Shown here one piece after another: positions 12,801-25,000 of a DNA stretch of 64,000 nucleotides; within the stretch, counting starts at the first letter, position 1; the number at the start of each line of letters is the position of its first letter. The position numbers and the translations under genes were made by a program. Below the pieces are notes generated by a model. It had not been told where the DNA came from and did no database searches. It saw only the letters and a program-made list of their open reading frames with translations. Where the stretch lies: positions 12,703,001 to 12,767,000 of the forward strand of contig OZ020309.1 in the NCBI GenBank assembly GCA_963971305.1. The letters are read 5' to 3'. Source of the DNA: Arcuatula senhousia. Its lineage: Eukaryota > Mollusca > Bivalvia > Mytilida > Mytilidae.

Positions 12801-15800
12801 TAACATTTAAGTTACTCAGATTTAATTCAGAACAGGTAACATTTCCTTTAGTCAGATTTGATTTAGTGCAGTTAGTTTAAACATATTTATTTATCCTGGA
12901 TTGGGAAACAAGCTTAATGCTTATGTAAATCCCTCTCCAGCTAGCAGTTTGCGAGTGTGGCCTCTGCAGCGGCCCCCATTTAGCCTACTCTTATCGAACT
13001 CTACAAAGGGGTCTTTAACGTGCATGGGGTATTGCTCTCCACATACAAGGGACAACCTTTTTTCGTCCCTTCCGAAGGACTAGCATCGTTCCTTGAGACC
13101 ATCCTCGCAAATGGTGTCAAGAGAGAGTCGAAAAATTGGTTCATGAAATTTTCACCCCGGACGAGGATCGAACCACGAACCTTGATGTTGGTAGCCCGAC
13201 GCGTTAACCACTACACCACCGGCTCTCAAATTCAGTGAGATTCAGTGCAGTTTATATTTTTGTTAGTCAGAGATTTTATTCAGAACAGGTACATAATTAA
13301 ACATTTCCATTTGTAAGATTTCATTTAGTGCAGGTAACATTTCCTTTAGTCCGAGGTAATATATTATTTCCATGAGTCTCGAGATATTATTCATTACATT
13401 TTCTTTAGTCAGATTTTATTCAGTACAGGTAACATTTTTGAGATTTCGTCCAGAACAGGTAACATTTCTGCAAGTCCAAGATTTTGTTCAGTACAGGTAA
13501 TATTACCGTTAGTCAGATATTATTCAGTTCATGTAACTTTTCTTTGATGTTAGTCAGAAATGCCCTGTATTGCAGAGCTGAGCTTCACCGTTTCTAATTC
13601 GTTTGTTCTTTTCTACTTTGATAAATATTTATGCACACCCATATAACTATCATCTATTGGCCAAGGTTGATACTTTGTACTTTACGACACATGCAGGATT
13701 GGCAGACAAACTGCATGGGACTTGGATATGTCAGACATAGAGTAAAACTGTTTGTTTTTATTCTTTGATGTCTTTTAATTCTGTTTTAAATAAACAAAGC
13801 ACACTATTTTTCAAGACTTGTAATTTTTTAGGCACAAGCTCCTGTTACGTCCAATAACGTAACTTTAAGGCGAAATTTTATCCATGCTCCTGTTACGTTC
13901 CTTCCGGGACATAGTAAATTCCGGACCCATTACGGATGGGGGGAACGAATCAAATACGGATTATTATCAACGTAACTGTAGAATTTAAACACTTCACATG
14001 CTAAAGTTACGTGAGAAAAATAATAACAAAATTATGTAAAATTTTGAGGTATTTTTTTTGTTTGTTCAAAACTCTTATTGTATTTTTTAGATTGTAAATT
14101 ATAAGATTATTGTTTTAATTAATAAAATACTGAACATAATAAATATTCGTTCACTTATTGAGATCAAAGTCTGTATGCCCAAGGGCTTTGCACTCGATCC
14201 TTGACCTATGTTGACCTGATTGGCTGAGTAAAAATCTAGCTAAGTGATTCTCAAGGTAGAAATGGGTGATCAATCACCCATTTCTGAAGTTTGAAAACTT
14301 TATAAACAAATATGCCGATCTCAAAAATGATATTGATACGTACCAAAGAACAAATTTTGTACAACTGTATAAGCGCAGTTCTAGAAAATTGTCAAATGGA
14401 ATAAAAATTAGAGAGAGAGAAATAGATGCGGGAACAATAAGTAATGTTGTGTACAAAGAAATTCATTTCACTTGCATTCATTGAGGCAGGAACTTTTCTT
14501 CAAATTCAGGTGGTCAACGTCCGAACACAAGGTACAAGTAGCATTTTTAATTTGTCTGGAACTTTGTTGCACTTTTTAACTGTTGGAGCTTTAAAATCAG
14601 TCGATGATATTTCACTAAAATGCTTGATGAAAATATAAACATCAACCGAATCAAAAAGCATTTCAGATCTGATGCGTGGGATGTTCTAAAAGAAAACATT
14701 TCGAAAAGAAGAGAACCGGCACAGTTCGACTGTTCCTGTTGTAAAACAGACTTACATGCCTTTGTCTGTATTGCATGTGACGTTTGCCTAAACCGCATGG
14801 TATCACATTAAATGTGTTGCTTTGAAAACGTTCCCGAAAAAAAGCACAGCATGCTATAAGAACTGACTAATTGTGTACTTAATTAATTCAAAATTGATAA
14901 CTTGACGGAATTTCATATACAAGCTCATTATGCTACATTGTATATACTATTGTTTAATTGTGTTTTGATAAAGTATGATATTGATATTCATTATTATTTA
15001 TAATTACGATGTATATTCATAATTAAAAATACTTGCCCTAAACTTTATTAAAAATATTTTCCACGTACCTTTAACGTTTAAACTCTACAGTTACGTTGAT
15101 AAATCCGTATTTGATTCGTTCCCCCCATCCGTAATGAGTCCGGAATTTATTATGTCCCGGAAGGAACGTAACAGGAGCATAGATAATTTTTCGCCTTAAA
15201 GTTACGTAATTGGACGCAACAGGAGCTTGTGCCAATTTTGGCTGCAGGAGGGGCCTATTTCGAACAATTCCTGCCAAAAACTGTCACAACTTTGTTTTGT
15301 AGTTTTTTTTTTAATTGGTGCCTACAGTATTGTGTTTTAAATTTAAATTTCATTGTTTTTGGCATGATTCTTCATTTTTATGGTCCCTCAACTTTTTGTT
15401 TTGTTTTAACCAGGTCCTGCTAAGTTTGAATTATTGGTAAACATAAAGAAAATTTCCTACTAGCATTGAAAACAAAGAGACATGGTAAAATTCATGTTTA
15501 ACCTAAACATGCTTAATACATGTAGTTGGCTTCATCACAAAGAACAAAGAAGTCCCACTGACCTGGCCCAATAACTGTTAGATATGTTTCAACCTTTTGT
15601 GCCAAAGTTGTCTGGTGTATACCTAAATTGAAATATAAATTCCTTCAGCAGAATCTGAGAAATGATTCAAATATGTTAGGAAATTTTCCTGAAAGTTGAG
15701 TTGGTTCGAAAATCATTAAGACCTAGAAAGGAGAAGCACAACACAGTGTACTTAATACAATCACCCCTCTCAGTAGAAGGTGAACAATATGTTACAAAGA

Positions 15801-16185
15801 TTTAAATGGACAGACAGACAGACAGACAAGATGATGCAATAATCCTAATAATACACATTTTCAGTTTTCATTTAAAATTACATTTTATATATTTACAGGA
15901 ATAACACTAGGTACTGCATTGCAATCTTACAAAGAGCATTATCCTCTACTTTTGGCGCCAGAGTTTTATGATCCCACCTCATTTTATCCAGATGAAGACA
16001 ATCTAACCACGGGATACCAGTCGGCTGCTGCTGCTTGTGGATTCTATTTTATTTCCATGACACTAAATTCAGTATATTTAGGAATCAAAATAAAACAGAA
16101 AATGAGCAACAGAAAAATCCAACCCAATGATACACATCAAGGACAAGATCAAAATCACAACGTTGAGAATACAATTATACCATGA
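9843..16185 (+). CDS. Four-pass membrane protein, three exons, family not identified
   Basis: The exons are 9843-10116, 11545-11745 and 15899-16185, and they join to 253 codons plus TGA. Both introns are phase 1 with GT/AG ends: G|GTCAGT to TTTCAG|AT, and ACAG|GTAAAA to TTACAG|GA. Four hydrophobic segments fall near residues 12-34, 101-125, 142-165 and 200-221. The N and C termini should both be cytosolic; the tail of about 32 residues is hydrophilic and rich in N and Q. The first outer loop is rich in W, Y and F (WQNLWTFYDGW) and lacks cysteine, so the claudin W-GLW-C-C signature is absent. The second loop carries PEFYDPTSFYPDEDN. A claudin-like or other tetraspan role is only inference. Intron 1 holds a MITE and a SINE. 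Intron 2 holds a donor-derived tandem array, a SINE and an inverted-repeat element. The start is the first ATG of the open frame, with a second Met at residue 5. Confidence 0.82.
10317..10641. mobile_element. MITE made of TTCACRTGAA palindromes
   Basis: The ends CACAGGCAAATTTGG and its reverse complement are flanked by TA on both sides (10315-10316 and 10642-10643), as expected for a TA-inserting element. The 325-bp body is almost wholly copies of TTCACATGAA or TTCACGTGAA, each itself a palindrome containing CANNTG. It has no coding capacity and sits in intron 1 of the four-pass membrane gene. Confidence 0.75.
11032..11260 (+). repeat. tRNA-derived SINE
   Basis: An RNA polymerase III A-box-like TGGTCTAGGGCGC near 11040-11051 and a B box GGTTCGATTC at 11095-11104 are spaced as in a tRNA. 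They are followed by a non-tRNA body (TTTTCCGGTGTCAACGGC). The unit has no intact tRNA fold, so it is called a SINE and not a tRNA gene. It lies in intron 1 of the four-pass membrane gene. Confidence 0.65.
11746..13560 (+). repeat. 36-bp tandem array resembling the exon 2 end and 5' splice site
   Basis: About 40 imperfect units are present, each built on GATTTCATTCAGTACAG then GTAACATTTCCGTTAGTC. The first unit runs straight on from exon 2, whose end (GATTTCATGCATTACAG, donor GTAAAATTAC, then AATAGTCA) matches the unit base for base over most of its length. Many units therefore carry a CAG|GTAA donor look-alike. A SINE (12885-13229) interrupts the array. The units decay by substitution, so the array is not recent throughout. 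Confidence 0.8.
12885..13229 (-). repeat. tRNA-derived SINE inserted in the 36-bp array
   Basis: On the minus strand the head reads GGTGTAGTGGTTAACGCG (A box, complement of 13201-13219), then GGTTCGATCC (B box, complement of 13165-13174). A body follows down to about 12885. The array continues on both sides, so the SINE inserted after the array had formed. It is not a tRNA gene: no acceptor stem or continuous cloverleaf is visible. Confidence 0.75.
13831..15233. mobile_element. 1.4-kb inverted-repeat DNA element
   Basis: The arms 13831-13990 and 15075-15233 are near-perfect reverse complements, starting GGCACAAGCTCCTGTTACGT and containing CGTTCCTTCCGGGACATA. The flanks share only AATTTT, so the target duplication is uncertain. 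The interior holds a decayed coding stretch with a zinc-finger-like end. The element lies in intron 2 of the four-pass membrane gene. Confidence 0.75.
14620..14876 (+). pseudogene. Transposon-encoded PHD-like zinc finger, frameshifted
   Basis: One frame reads CSCCKTDLHAFVCIACDVC, with paired cysteines spaced as in a treble-clef or PHD-like finger. Near 14800 the pattern (W-Y-H-x-K-C-V and a final cysteine) continues in another frame to TGA at 14874-14876. A frameshift therefore breaks it. It lies inside the 13831-15233 inverted-repeat element and is probably the C-terminal end of that element's own protein. The transposase class cannot be told from this part. Confidence 0.5.
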
Positions 16186-17384
16186 CAAATTTAAGCATAT
16201 ACATGTATTGATCTATTTTATCTTTATGTTGTATTTAATTTTTAGCTATTTAGATGTCCTAAAATATTTAAGGTAATTGCATGTTGAAATAGAAGCCTGT
16301 AAGTACAAGGTGTAAGTCTGAAGTAGTCTGAAGAGGAAAAGAAAAATCCAAAACTTTTGTTTTGAGAATTAGAAAGGCAGAAGTCTTGTGTGCTGTATCA
16401 AGTAAAGAGGCATTCTACATAAGAGTCAGGACGTGGGCGGCACATCAAATTTTTTGATTTAAGCTTTTTTTGGGGCTCATATGCATTCATTTTGATATAC
16501 AAACAAATTTCAACTAGATTTCACATTTGAATATGCATAAATTTCCTAGATAATTTTTGACTGAATATATACAGAAAAATTTGGCAGGAAAATTTCCAAA
16601 CTGTTGCTGTACAATTCAACTAAATTTCAAATGATAATATCTGAAAAAGGCAAAATATTTTAGAACTTTAGTAAACTAAAATGGCGTTATCTTGGATAGT
16701 TATATAAAATTCCATGATAAAATGTATGCGATTTTTTTCTTCATGTGCAACCATATCTATGCATTTCACTTGATTTTTAAGTGGAATGATACATTTGCAC
16801 TTAATTCAAGAAGTCTAATAAAAGTTCAGATACAATCTGTCTATACAAAAGAAATAATCTCCAGCATATACTAAACTTTTTGACAAAAAAAAAAGAATCA
16901 TGTGTATAAAAATTTATTTAATACTCTATAAATAAGTTAAACTAAATAAATAATTTTTTTTTTCACTAAATCACTTAAAACATGAATACAATTTTAAATC
17001 AATGTTATACAAGACAAACTTTTAACAATTGTAAGTTCATTCCTGTTGATATGTATAGACATTGTAAAGATAAGATATCTTTTGTTCTACAAAATTCTTT
17101 CAAAAAATAAACCTACAATGCATATGTATAATCTTTTACTTTATGTTTTCACTATTCATATCCTAACTATATTGCTTCAAAATCTTTGCCTACAACTAAA
17201 TTAAATGTGACTCCCTAAAAATCAATCAGATCACGTTCTGCAATAGGATAAAGGTGTTGCACATCTAATTTGTTTGAAAGGTTCATGAAAATCCATGTAA
17301 AATAGGAGTTGCAGATAAGAGTTTAGTACAGAATACCCCTTTGTTATCTAATGGCTTGGTCCATGTTTTGCTATGGGAAACCCC
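16186..17384. other. 3' flank of the four-pass gene
   Basis: The 3' UTR of the + gene probably ends in this stretch, and DONSON ends beyond it on the other strand, so the two genes converge. AATAAA-type signals occur several times in the A/T-rich part around 16930-17110, and none can be singled out. Open frames such as 16692-16874 look like chance. Confidence 0.4.
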
Positions 17385-18541
17385 AACAAGAGGCTCATCG
17401 CTCACCTGGTCTTGATATCAGCCCTATGAAGACTTTTGTAAAGCTAAATGAGCTGAATGTTTAAGCAAGAAAAAGCTTTTCACTATCTGCAATAGTTTTT
17501 ATTCTAAATAAGCAAAAAACACTATTATACAACTTTTAAGGGGCTGTAACTCTATAAGTGGTAATCTGACAAATTCGAGTCTGTGGTGTTTTCTAGAGCT
17601 AAATGAACTGAACATTTAAGCAAGCAACATGTTTTCTCTATCTGCAATACTTTTCATTCTGTATGCCAAAAACATGAAAAAACGCTATTTTTCACCTTGT
17701 GTTACCATTATAAGGAGTTATCTGTCAACTTTTATCTTATGGAGACTTTTGTAGAGCTAAATGAGCTGAACATTTAAGCAAGCAACATCTTTTCTCTATC
17801 TGCAATAGTTTTCATTCTATCTGCCAAAAACACTATTTTTGCCTTTAAGGGGCTGTAAACCCTATAAGGGGTCATCTAACAACATCGACCCTATGACAAC
17901 TTTTGTAGAGCTAAATGAGCTAAATATTTAAGCGAGCAACAGCTTTTCTCTATCTGCAATAGTTTTCATTCTATAGGTCAAAAACATGAAAAATCACCAT
18001 TTTTCACCTTTAAGGGGTAGTAACCCCTATAAAGGGTCAACTGACAACATTGATCCAATAGAGACTTTTGTAGAGCTCAATGATCTGAAGGTTTAGGCAA
18101 GCAACAGCTTTTCTCTAACAACTACAATAGTTTTCAATCTATAGACAAAAAACACAAAAAATCACTATTTTTCACCTTTTAAAGGCCATAATCCCTATAA
18201 GGGGTCATCTGACAACTTCGACCAAATGGAGACTTTTGTACAGCTGTTGATTCTGAAGAGCCTACGATCCTTTAGATTTTTTCTATCTGTTCTAAGTTCC
18301 AAGTTATAAGCTTTTAATGTGATTTTACCCCATGTTCTATTTTTAGTAATAATTTTGTTGACAAATCAGAAAGCCGCACACAATTTTTAAACATCGTGCC
18401 CTGATAAATACTTTGACCAAGTTTTGAAAAATTCCTTTCGGGAGTTTCAGAGAAGAAGATTTTTGAAAAAGTAACGGACGGACGACGGACGCATGGTCAT
18501 GACAATAGCTCACTTGACCCTTCGGGTCAGGTGAGCTAAAA
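17385..18541 (+). mobile_element. Tandem-core pearl/Helentron-like element, complete
   Basis: It starts AACAAGAGGCTCATCGCTCA and ends in a hairpin (CTCACTTGACCCTTCGGGTC, then AGGTGAG) followed by CTAAAA. The core has about five copies of a roughly 150-bp unit (AGAGCTAAATGAGCTGAACA, then TTTCTCTATCTGCAATAG). A 3' hairpin followed by CTAA is a Helitron/Helentron hallmark. Tandem-core non-autonomous relatives are known as pearl elements in oysters. It has no coding capacity. Confidence 0.75.
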
Positions 18542-19004
18542 ATCAATCAGACAAAATTTTTAAATAGGAGTTTTACATCTACATGAAAGTTAAATGAAAA
18601 TCTACTGAATGGTTGTAAAGAAGTTACAGATATGACTAAAGCGCTAGTTTAGTGAAGTGTTTCATTATAAACCTAAGCTTTATGGCAGGCTATTCAAATA
18701 TGACACAGTTTTAACAAAATACTATTGACAAAACATACTATCAAACATGTACCAAAGTTGAAAAATTCCATGGTGACATGTAACTTATGCCCCAGGACTA
18801 ACCATTGTAGTATACCAGTACATTTTCTTCACTTCTACACTATGCTCAATTCTAACTTTTTACCAAAGTTATAGTATCCACAAATCTTTTGATAGCTTTT
18901 TTCCCTTGTTTCTATATCAACCATTACTTCTTCCCTGTGGTCTTTTCTAACTGTTATCAAAATGGGCAAGTATCCACAAATCATTTGACACTTTTTCCTT
19001 GTTT
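18542..19004. other. Probable DONSON 3' UTR and flank
   Basis: This lies just downstream of the DONSON stop codon on the minus strand. Two similar stretches (18885-18925 and 18965-19015) share CCACAAATC, CCTTGTTTCTAT and CAACCAT, a small local duplication. No further exon is seen. Confidence 0.4.
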
Positions 19005-22000
19005 CTATGACAACCATGTATACCCATCCTGTTCACAATTCAGCTCATATATTGACGTTAGCCTATCAGATATGCTTTGATTATTGAAGAAAGAATCATA
19101 CAAACTAGACTCCATATTTAAAGTCCTTCTATTTTCCTGAATTTGTTGGTCCTCTGTTGGACAGGGAACATTAAATGGTTGTGTAGGCTCATGTGTATTA
19201 AATGTCAAGCTAAAGTTTGAGTTAAGAGTCTTTTTTAGAAGTGATGACATTTTCTGTACATGGTGGGGAATGACTGGACCGGCTATCTCTAAAATATGGA
19301 CCTGTCTGATGTTCTGGTCTGCATCGGGCTGTCTGGCTATTGAATGTTTAACCTAGAAAAAATACAATGACATTCATTACTCATTATAAGTCTGGAGTCT
19401 GATAAATTTTGCCAACAGATTGCTGTAGATTTTCATTATTTTGTCATATAGAGCTGTCGATGCTGAAGAAGGATGGTTGCTTCAGGTTTACTTCAGCTCT
19501 TATACTTTTTGAGTAACAACCAACAAGAGGCTCCCAGGAGCCTGAATCGCTCACCTGGTCTTGATGTCAAATCTATGGAGTCTTTTGTATAGCTTAATGA
19601 GCTGAATGTTTAAGCATTCTGCAAGAAAAAGCTTTTTTCTATCTTCAATAGTTTTATTTCTATAGGCCAAAAACACTATTTTTCACCTTTGATTGTAACC
19701 CCTATAAGGGGTCATCTGTCAACTTCCACCCTATGGAGACTTTTGTAGAGCTAAATGAGCTGAACATTTAAGCAAGCAACAGTTTTTTTCTATCTGCAAT
19801 AGTTTTCATTGTATAGGCCAAAAACACTATTTTTCTCCTTGAAGGGGTTGTAACTTATAAGAGGTCATCTGACATCTTTGACCCTATGGATGCTTTTGTA
19901 GAACTAAATGAGCTGAACATTTAAGCGCAACAGCTTTTCTCTACCTGCAATAGTTTTCCTTCTGTAGGCCAAAAACACTATTTTTCGCCTGTAAGGGGCT
20001 GTAACCCCTATAAGGGTTCATCTGACAACTTCCACCCTATGGAGACTTTTGTAGAGCTAAATGAGCTGAACATTTAGGCAAGCAACAGCTTTTCTCTATT
20101 TGCAATAGTTTTCATTTTATAGGCCAAAAACACTATTTTTCGCCTTAAAGGGGCTGTAACCCCAAAAACACAATTTGTTGCCTTATAAGGGGTCATCTGA
20201 CAACTTCCACCCTATGGAGACTTATGTAAAGCTAAATGAGCTGAACATTTAAGCAAGCAAAAGTTTTTTCTATCTGCAATAGTTTTAATTTTATAGGCCA
20301 AAAACACTATTTTTCGCCTTAAAGGGGCTGTAACCCCTATAAGGGGTCATCTGACATCTTTGACCCTATGGATGCTTTTGTAGAACTAAATGAGCTGAAC
20401 ATTTAAGCAAGCAACAGCTTTTCTCTACCTGCAATAGTTTTCCTTCTATAGGCCAAAAACACTATTTTTCGCCTGTAAGGGGCTGTAACCCCTATAAGGG
20501 TTCATCTGACAACTTCCACCCTATGGAAACTTTTGTAGAGCTAAATGAGCTGAACATTTAGGCAAGAAACAGCTTTTCTCTATTTGCAATAGTTTTCATT
20601 TTATAGGCCAAAAACACTATTTTTCGCCTTAAAGGGGCTGTAACCCCAAAAACACAATTTGTTGCCTTATAAGGGGTCATCTGATAACTTCCACCCTATG
20701 GAGACTTTTGTAAAGCTAAATGAGCTGAACATTTAAGCAAGCAAAAGTTTTTTCTATCTGCAATAGTTTTAATTTTATAGGCCAAAAACACTATTTTTCG
20801 CCTGTAAGGGGCTGTAACCCCTATAAGGGTTCATCTGACAACTTCCACCCTATGGAGACTTTTGTAGAGCTAAATGAGCTGAACATTTAAGCAAGCAAAA
20901 GTTTTTTCTATCTGCAATAGTTTTAATTTTATAGGCCAAAAACACTATTTGTCGCCTTAAAGGGGCTGTAACCCCTATAAGAGGTCATCTGACATCTTTG
21001 ACCCTATGGATGCTTTTGTAGAACTAAATGAGCTGAACATTTAAGCAAGCAAAAGTTTTTTCTATCTGCAATAGTTTTCCTTCTATAGGCCAAAAACACT
21101 ATTTTTCGCCTGTAAGGGGCTGTAACCCCTATAAGGGGTCATCTGACAACTTCCACCCTATGGAGACTTTTGTAGAGCTAAATGAGCTGAACATTTAAGC
21201 AGGCAACAGCTTTTCTCTATCTGCAATAGTTTTCATTTTATAGGCCAAAAACACCATTTTTTGCCTTTAAGGGGCTGTAACCCTTATAAGGGGTCATCTG
21301 ACAACTTCAACCCTATGGAGACTTGTATAGAGCTTAATGAGCTGAACATTTAAGCAAGCAACAGCTTTTCTCTATCTGCAATAGTTTTCATACTATAGGG
21401 CAACAAGAGGCTCCCAGGAGCCTGAATCGCTCACCTGACATATGTGCCTGAAGTAAAGGTTATAAGGCAAAATCTATTTAACGTTGATAGGGTCATAAGA
21501 TTAATAAGGGGGTCATCTGACAATATGGTGGATCTAAAGGTGCTGATCACTTTTGTTCTCAATCAAAATCTAAAAATCTGTCACCCTTTTTGAGTTATTT
21601 GAAAAAAATGCAGTTTAACCTAATGTTCTATTTTTAGCCACAGCGGCCATGTTTTACAACCAATCAAAAATCCCCACTACAGTTCTATACACCTAATAAT
21701 AATAAACAATAATACCAAGTTTGGTTCCATTTGGACTTAAAGTGTCAGAGGAGTTAACATTTTCAATATAAGGAAATGCAGTTAAAATGCTCAATTTTGA
21801 CGTTCCAAGGGCAATAACTCCTCAAAGGAAAGGTCCTACAACGTTGACCCTTTACAAATTTTGTAGATCTTGATGCGCTTAACAATATGCAATTTAAATT
21901 TCTCAAATATCTTGTATAGTTTTCAAGATATTGAGCTAAACAGGTGCAAAATTTGCAAAAAATCCACAAAAAGGGCAATAACTCCTAGTACATGGGTTGT

Positions 22001-25000
22001 TGGATTTTCTTCAAAATTTCAGAGCTGGTAGATCTTGAGGTGCTGATCACTTTTGTTCCCAATCAAAATTTTGAAATCTGTCACCGTTTTAGAGTTATTT
22101 GCAAAAAACTGCCATTTACCCCTATGTTCTATTCTTAGCCACAGCGGCCATGTTTTACAACCAATCAAAATCCCCACATCAGTTCTATACACCTAATGCT
22201 AATAAACAACTATACCAAGTTTGGTTCCATTTGGACTTAAAGTGTCAGAGGAGTTAAGGTTTTCAATGTAATGAGGAAATGCTGTTAAAATGCTAAGTTT
22301 TGACGTTCTAAGGGCAATAACTCCTAAAAGGAAAGGTCCTACAACGTTGACCCTATTACATATTTTGTAGATCTTGATGTGCTTAACAATATGCAATTTA
22401 AATTTCTCAAATATCTAGTATAGTTTTCAAGATATTGAGCTAAACAGGTGCAATATTTGCAAAAACTCCACAAAAAGGGCAATAACTCCTACATGGTTTG
22501 TTGGATTTTCTTCAAAATTTCAGAGCTGGTAGATCTTGAGGTGCTGATCACTTTTGTTCCAATCAAAATTTTGAAATCTGTCACTGTTTTAGAGTTATTT
22601 GCAAAAAACTGCCATTTACCTCTATGTTCTATTTTTAGCCAAAGCGGCCATGTTTTATGACCAATCAAAAATCCCCACATCAGTTCTATACACCTAATGC
22701 TAATAAACAACTATACCAAGTTTGGTTCCATTTGGACTTAAAGTGTCAGAGGAGTTAACGTTTTCAATGTAATGAGGAAATGCTGTTAAAATGCTAAATT
22801 TTGACGTTCTAATAACTCCTAAAAGGAAAGGTCCTACAACGTTGACCCTGTTACATATTTTGTAGATCTTAATGTGCTTAACAATATGCAATTTAAATTT
22901 CTCAAATATCTAGTATAGTTTTCAAGATATTGAGCTAAACAGGTGCACATGAATTTGCAAAAAATCCACTTGCCAGAATTTTGATATCTGTAGCCGTTTT
23001 TGAGTTATTTGCAAAAAACTGCATTTTACCCCTATGTTCTATTTTTAGCCATGGCGGCCATGTTTTACGACGAATCAAAAATCCCCACATCAGTTCTAAG
23101 CACCGAATGCTAATGAACAACCATACCAAGTTTGGTTGCAATTGGACTTATGGTGTCAGAGGAGTTAACGTTTTAAAAAGTTTACAGACGACGGATGCCA
23201 AGTGATGACAATAGCTCACCTGACCCGAAGGGTCAGGTGAGCTAAAAACATGAAAAAATGCTGTTTTTCACCTTTAAGGGGTCATCTGACAACTTCGACC
23301 AAATTGAGACTTTTGAAGAGCTTTTGATCCTGAAGCAGTAGCGTGGAACCGGATTTCATCTATCTCTTATACTTTTTGAATTACAAGCCAAAAACAGTAG
23401 TCTGACCCCTCAATTCTATTTTTAGCCAGGGCGGCCATGTTTTTTGACGAATCAAAAATCGAAACACAACTTTTATGCAGGACACCCTAAGGATCAATCA
23501 TACCAAGTTTCAGAGGAGAAGATTTTTGAAAAATTGTTAACAGACGACGACGATGACGACAGACGACGACAGATGACGACGACGGACGCCAAGTGATGGC
23601 AATAGCTCACATGGACCTTCGGTCCAGGTGAGCTAAAAACTAGTCTGACCCCTGGTATATTTTACCAACAACAGCCATGTTGGTTGATCAGCTCTTGTTT
23701 TTTTCAGATAGCATTATTAAAGGTAATTTACATACCCTTTATTCAAATGAATGAACATGATGAAAGTACAGTTAAATAAGAAAATACAGAGTATAGGATA
23801 TGTAACATACTAGTATGTACCACAGACGACCCCTCTAAATGTGTCAAACAGGAAGTAGAAAGCTATCACATCTAAACTTCACTTAGGACAATCAGTTTGT
23901 ATAATGTATGAATCATATGCTCTGTACCTTTCTTTAAAAAAAAAAAAAAAGAATATGTCTAAAAGACATAATGCCCCATCTTGCAACATTTGGGATGAAA
24001 AGACAAACAGACCCAAACACTATATGTCCCCTACTTTCATAGATGGGTGAATAAAAAATATAACTTACATTTTGTGACTTCAAAGTACACCCTCTAAATG
24101 GTGTCGGTGATAATATAGTTGGAGGGACACCTGCCTGTGGTCCACTGGTTGCTATGCAACTACGACAGTTCAGGAGAAAATTAAATAGTCCATGAACATT
24201 GGTTCCTTCCACATAAGCCAAGGATTCTGGACGGTTGTCAATCATTTTAAACCCCTCCCTCTGTCTGGTAATTGTCAAGGAATACATGCATAATGTTCAT
24301 ATGCACAAACATGCAAAGTTTTAAAGAAATCATTCTAGAAAATAACATTAGTATAATTGTTAGACTACTAAATTTTAAAATACATTAAGAAAATTTTCTT
24401 TAAAATAATTTAAAATTTATGTTTTTTTATAGATCAATTCCTAGAGGAGCTTTTTAAAACCCTTTGTTTGGTCATCTTATGGCAATGAAAATTCACATGT
24501 GTCTGTGGAGCATTTATGCCAGTATGAAAACCTTACTTAGACTATATTCTTATTCCTAGACCTAAGTTACTTGACAGATTTAAATGAAACTTTAATATGC
24601 TAATCATTAAATAGTAGTAAATCACTGTGTCATTGTTCCAATCATTATCCTTTATAGTTTTATAGGTTTAGCAAGTGACATCAGGTGATGTACCAACAAA
24701 ATAAAACATACATGGATAATTGTGTTTGCAATCTATTCAAATACTTTACTTCAAGCTTCCACAATGTATATGTGAATTTGCAATAAAAAGATACATTTTG
24801 ACTTTATGTGGGTCAAGTGATGGGAAAGATTTTCTATCAAGTCCCATACTCTCTAGCCAGACATGGGCTCCTTCATCTGTGTCTATCAAATCTTCATCTT
24901 CCTCATCTGTCTTTAATGGAACCCTACAAAATAACAGAAACAAACTAATTGTACATTCTGTGAATGTTTCTGGATGCAAGTACTTTTGTTTACATACTTT

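Larger units (their letters stand above)
19445..23710 (+). mobile_element. Old tandem-core element split by a younger one
   Basis: The left piece (about 19445-19521, ending CTTATACTTTTTGAGTAAC) and the right piece (about 23637-23710, starting CTAGTCTGACCCCTG) are contiguous in the family consensus. That order is visible intact at 23367-23425. The 4.1-kb element at 19522-23636 interrupts it. Everything lies in DONSON intron 9. Confidence 0.6.

Noticed and set aside
12885..13229. tRNA gene
   Set aside because: A and B boxes are present but there is no intact cloverleaf. A non-tRNA body follows, as in a SINE. The same holds for 11032-11260.
9843..16185. Calling the four-pass protein a claudin
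   Set aside because: The first outer loop lacks the W-GLW-C-C signature and any cysteine pair, so only the general topology agrees.
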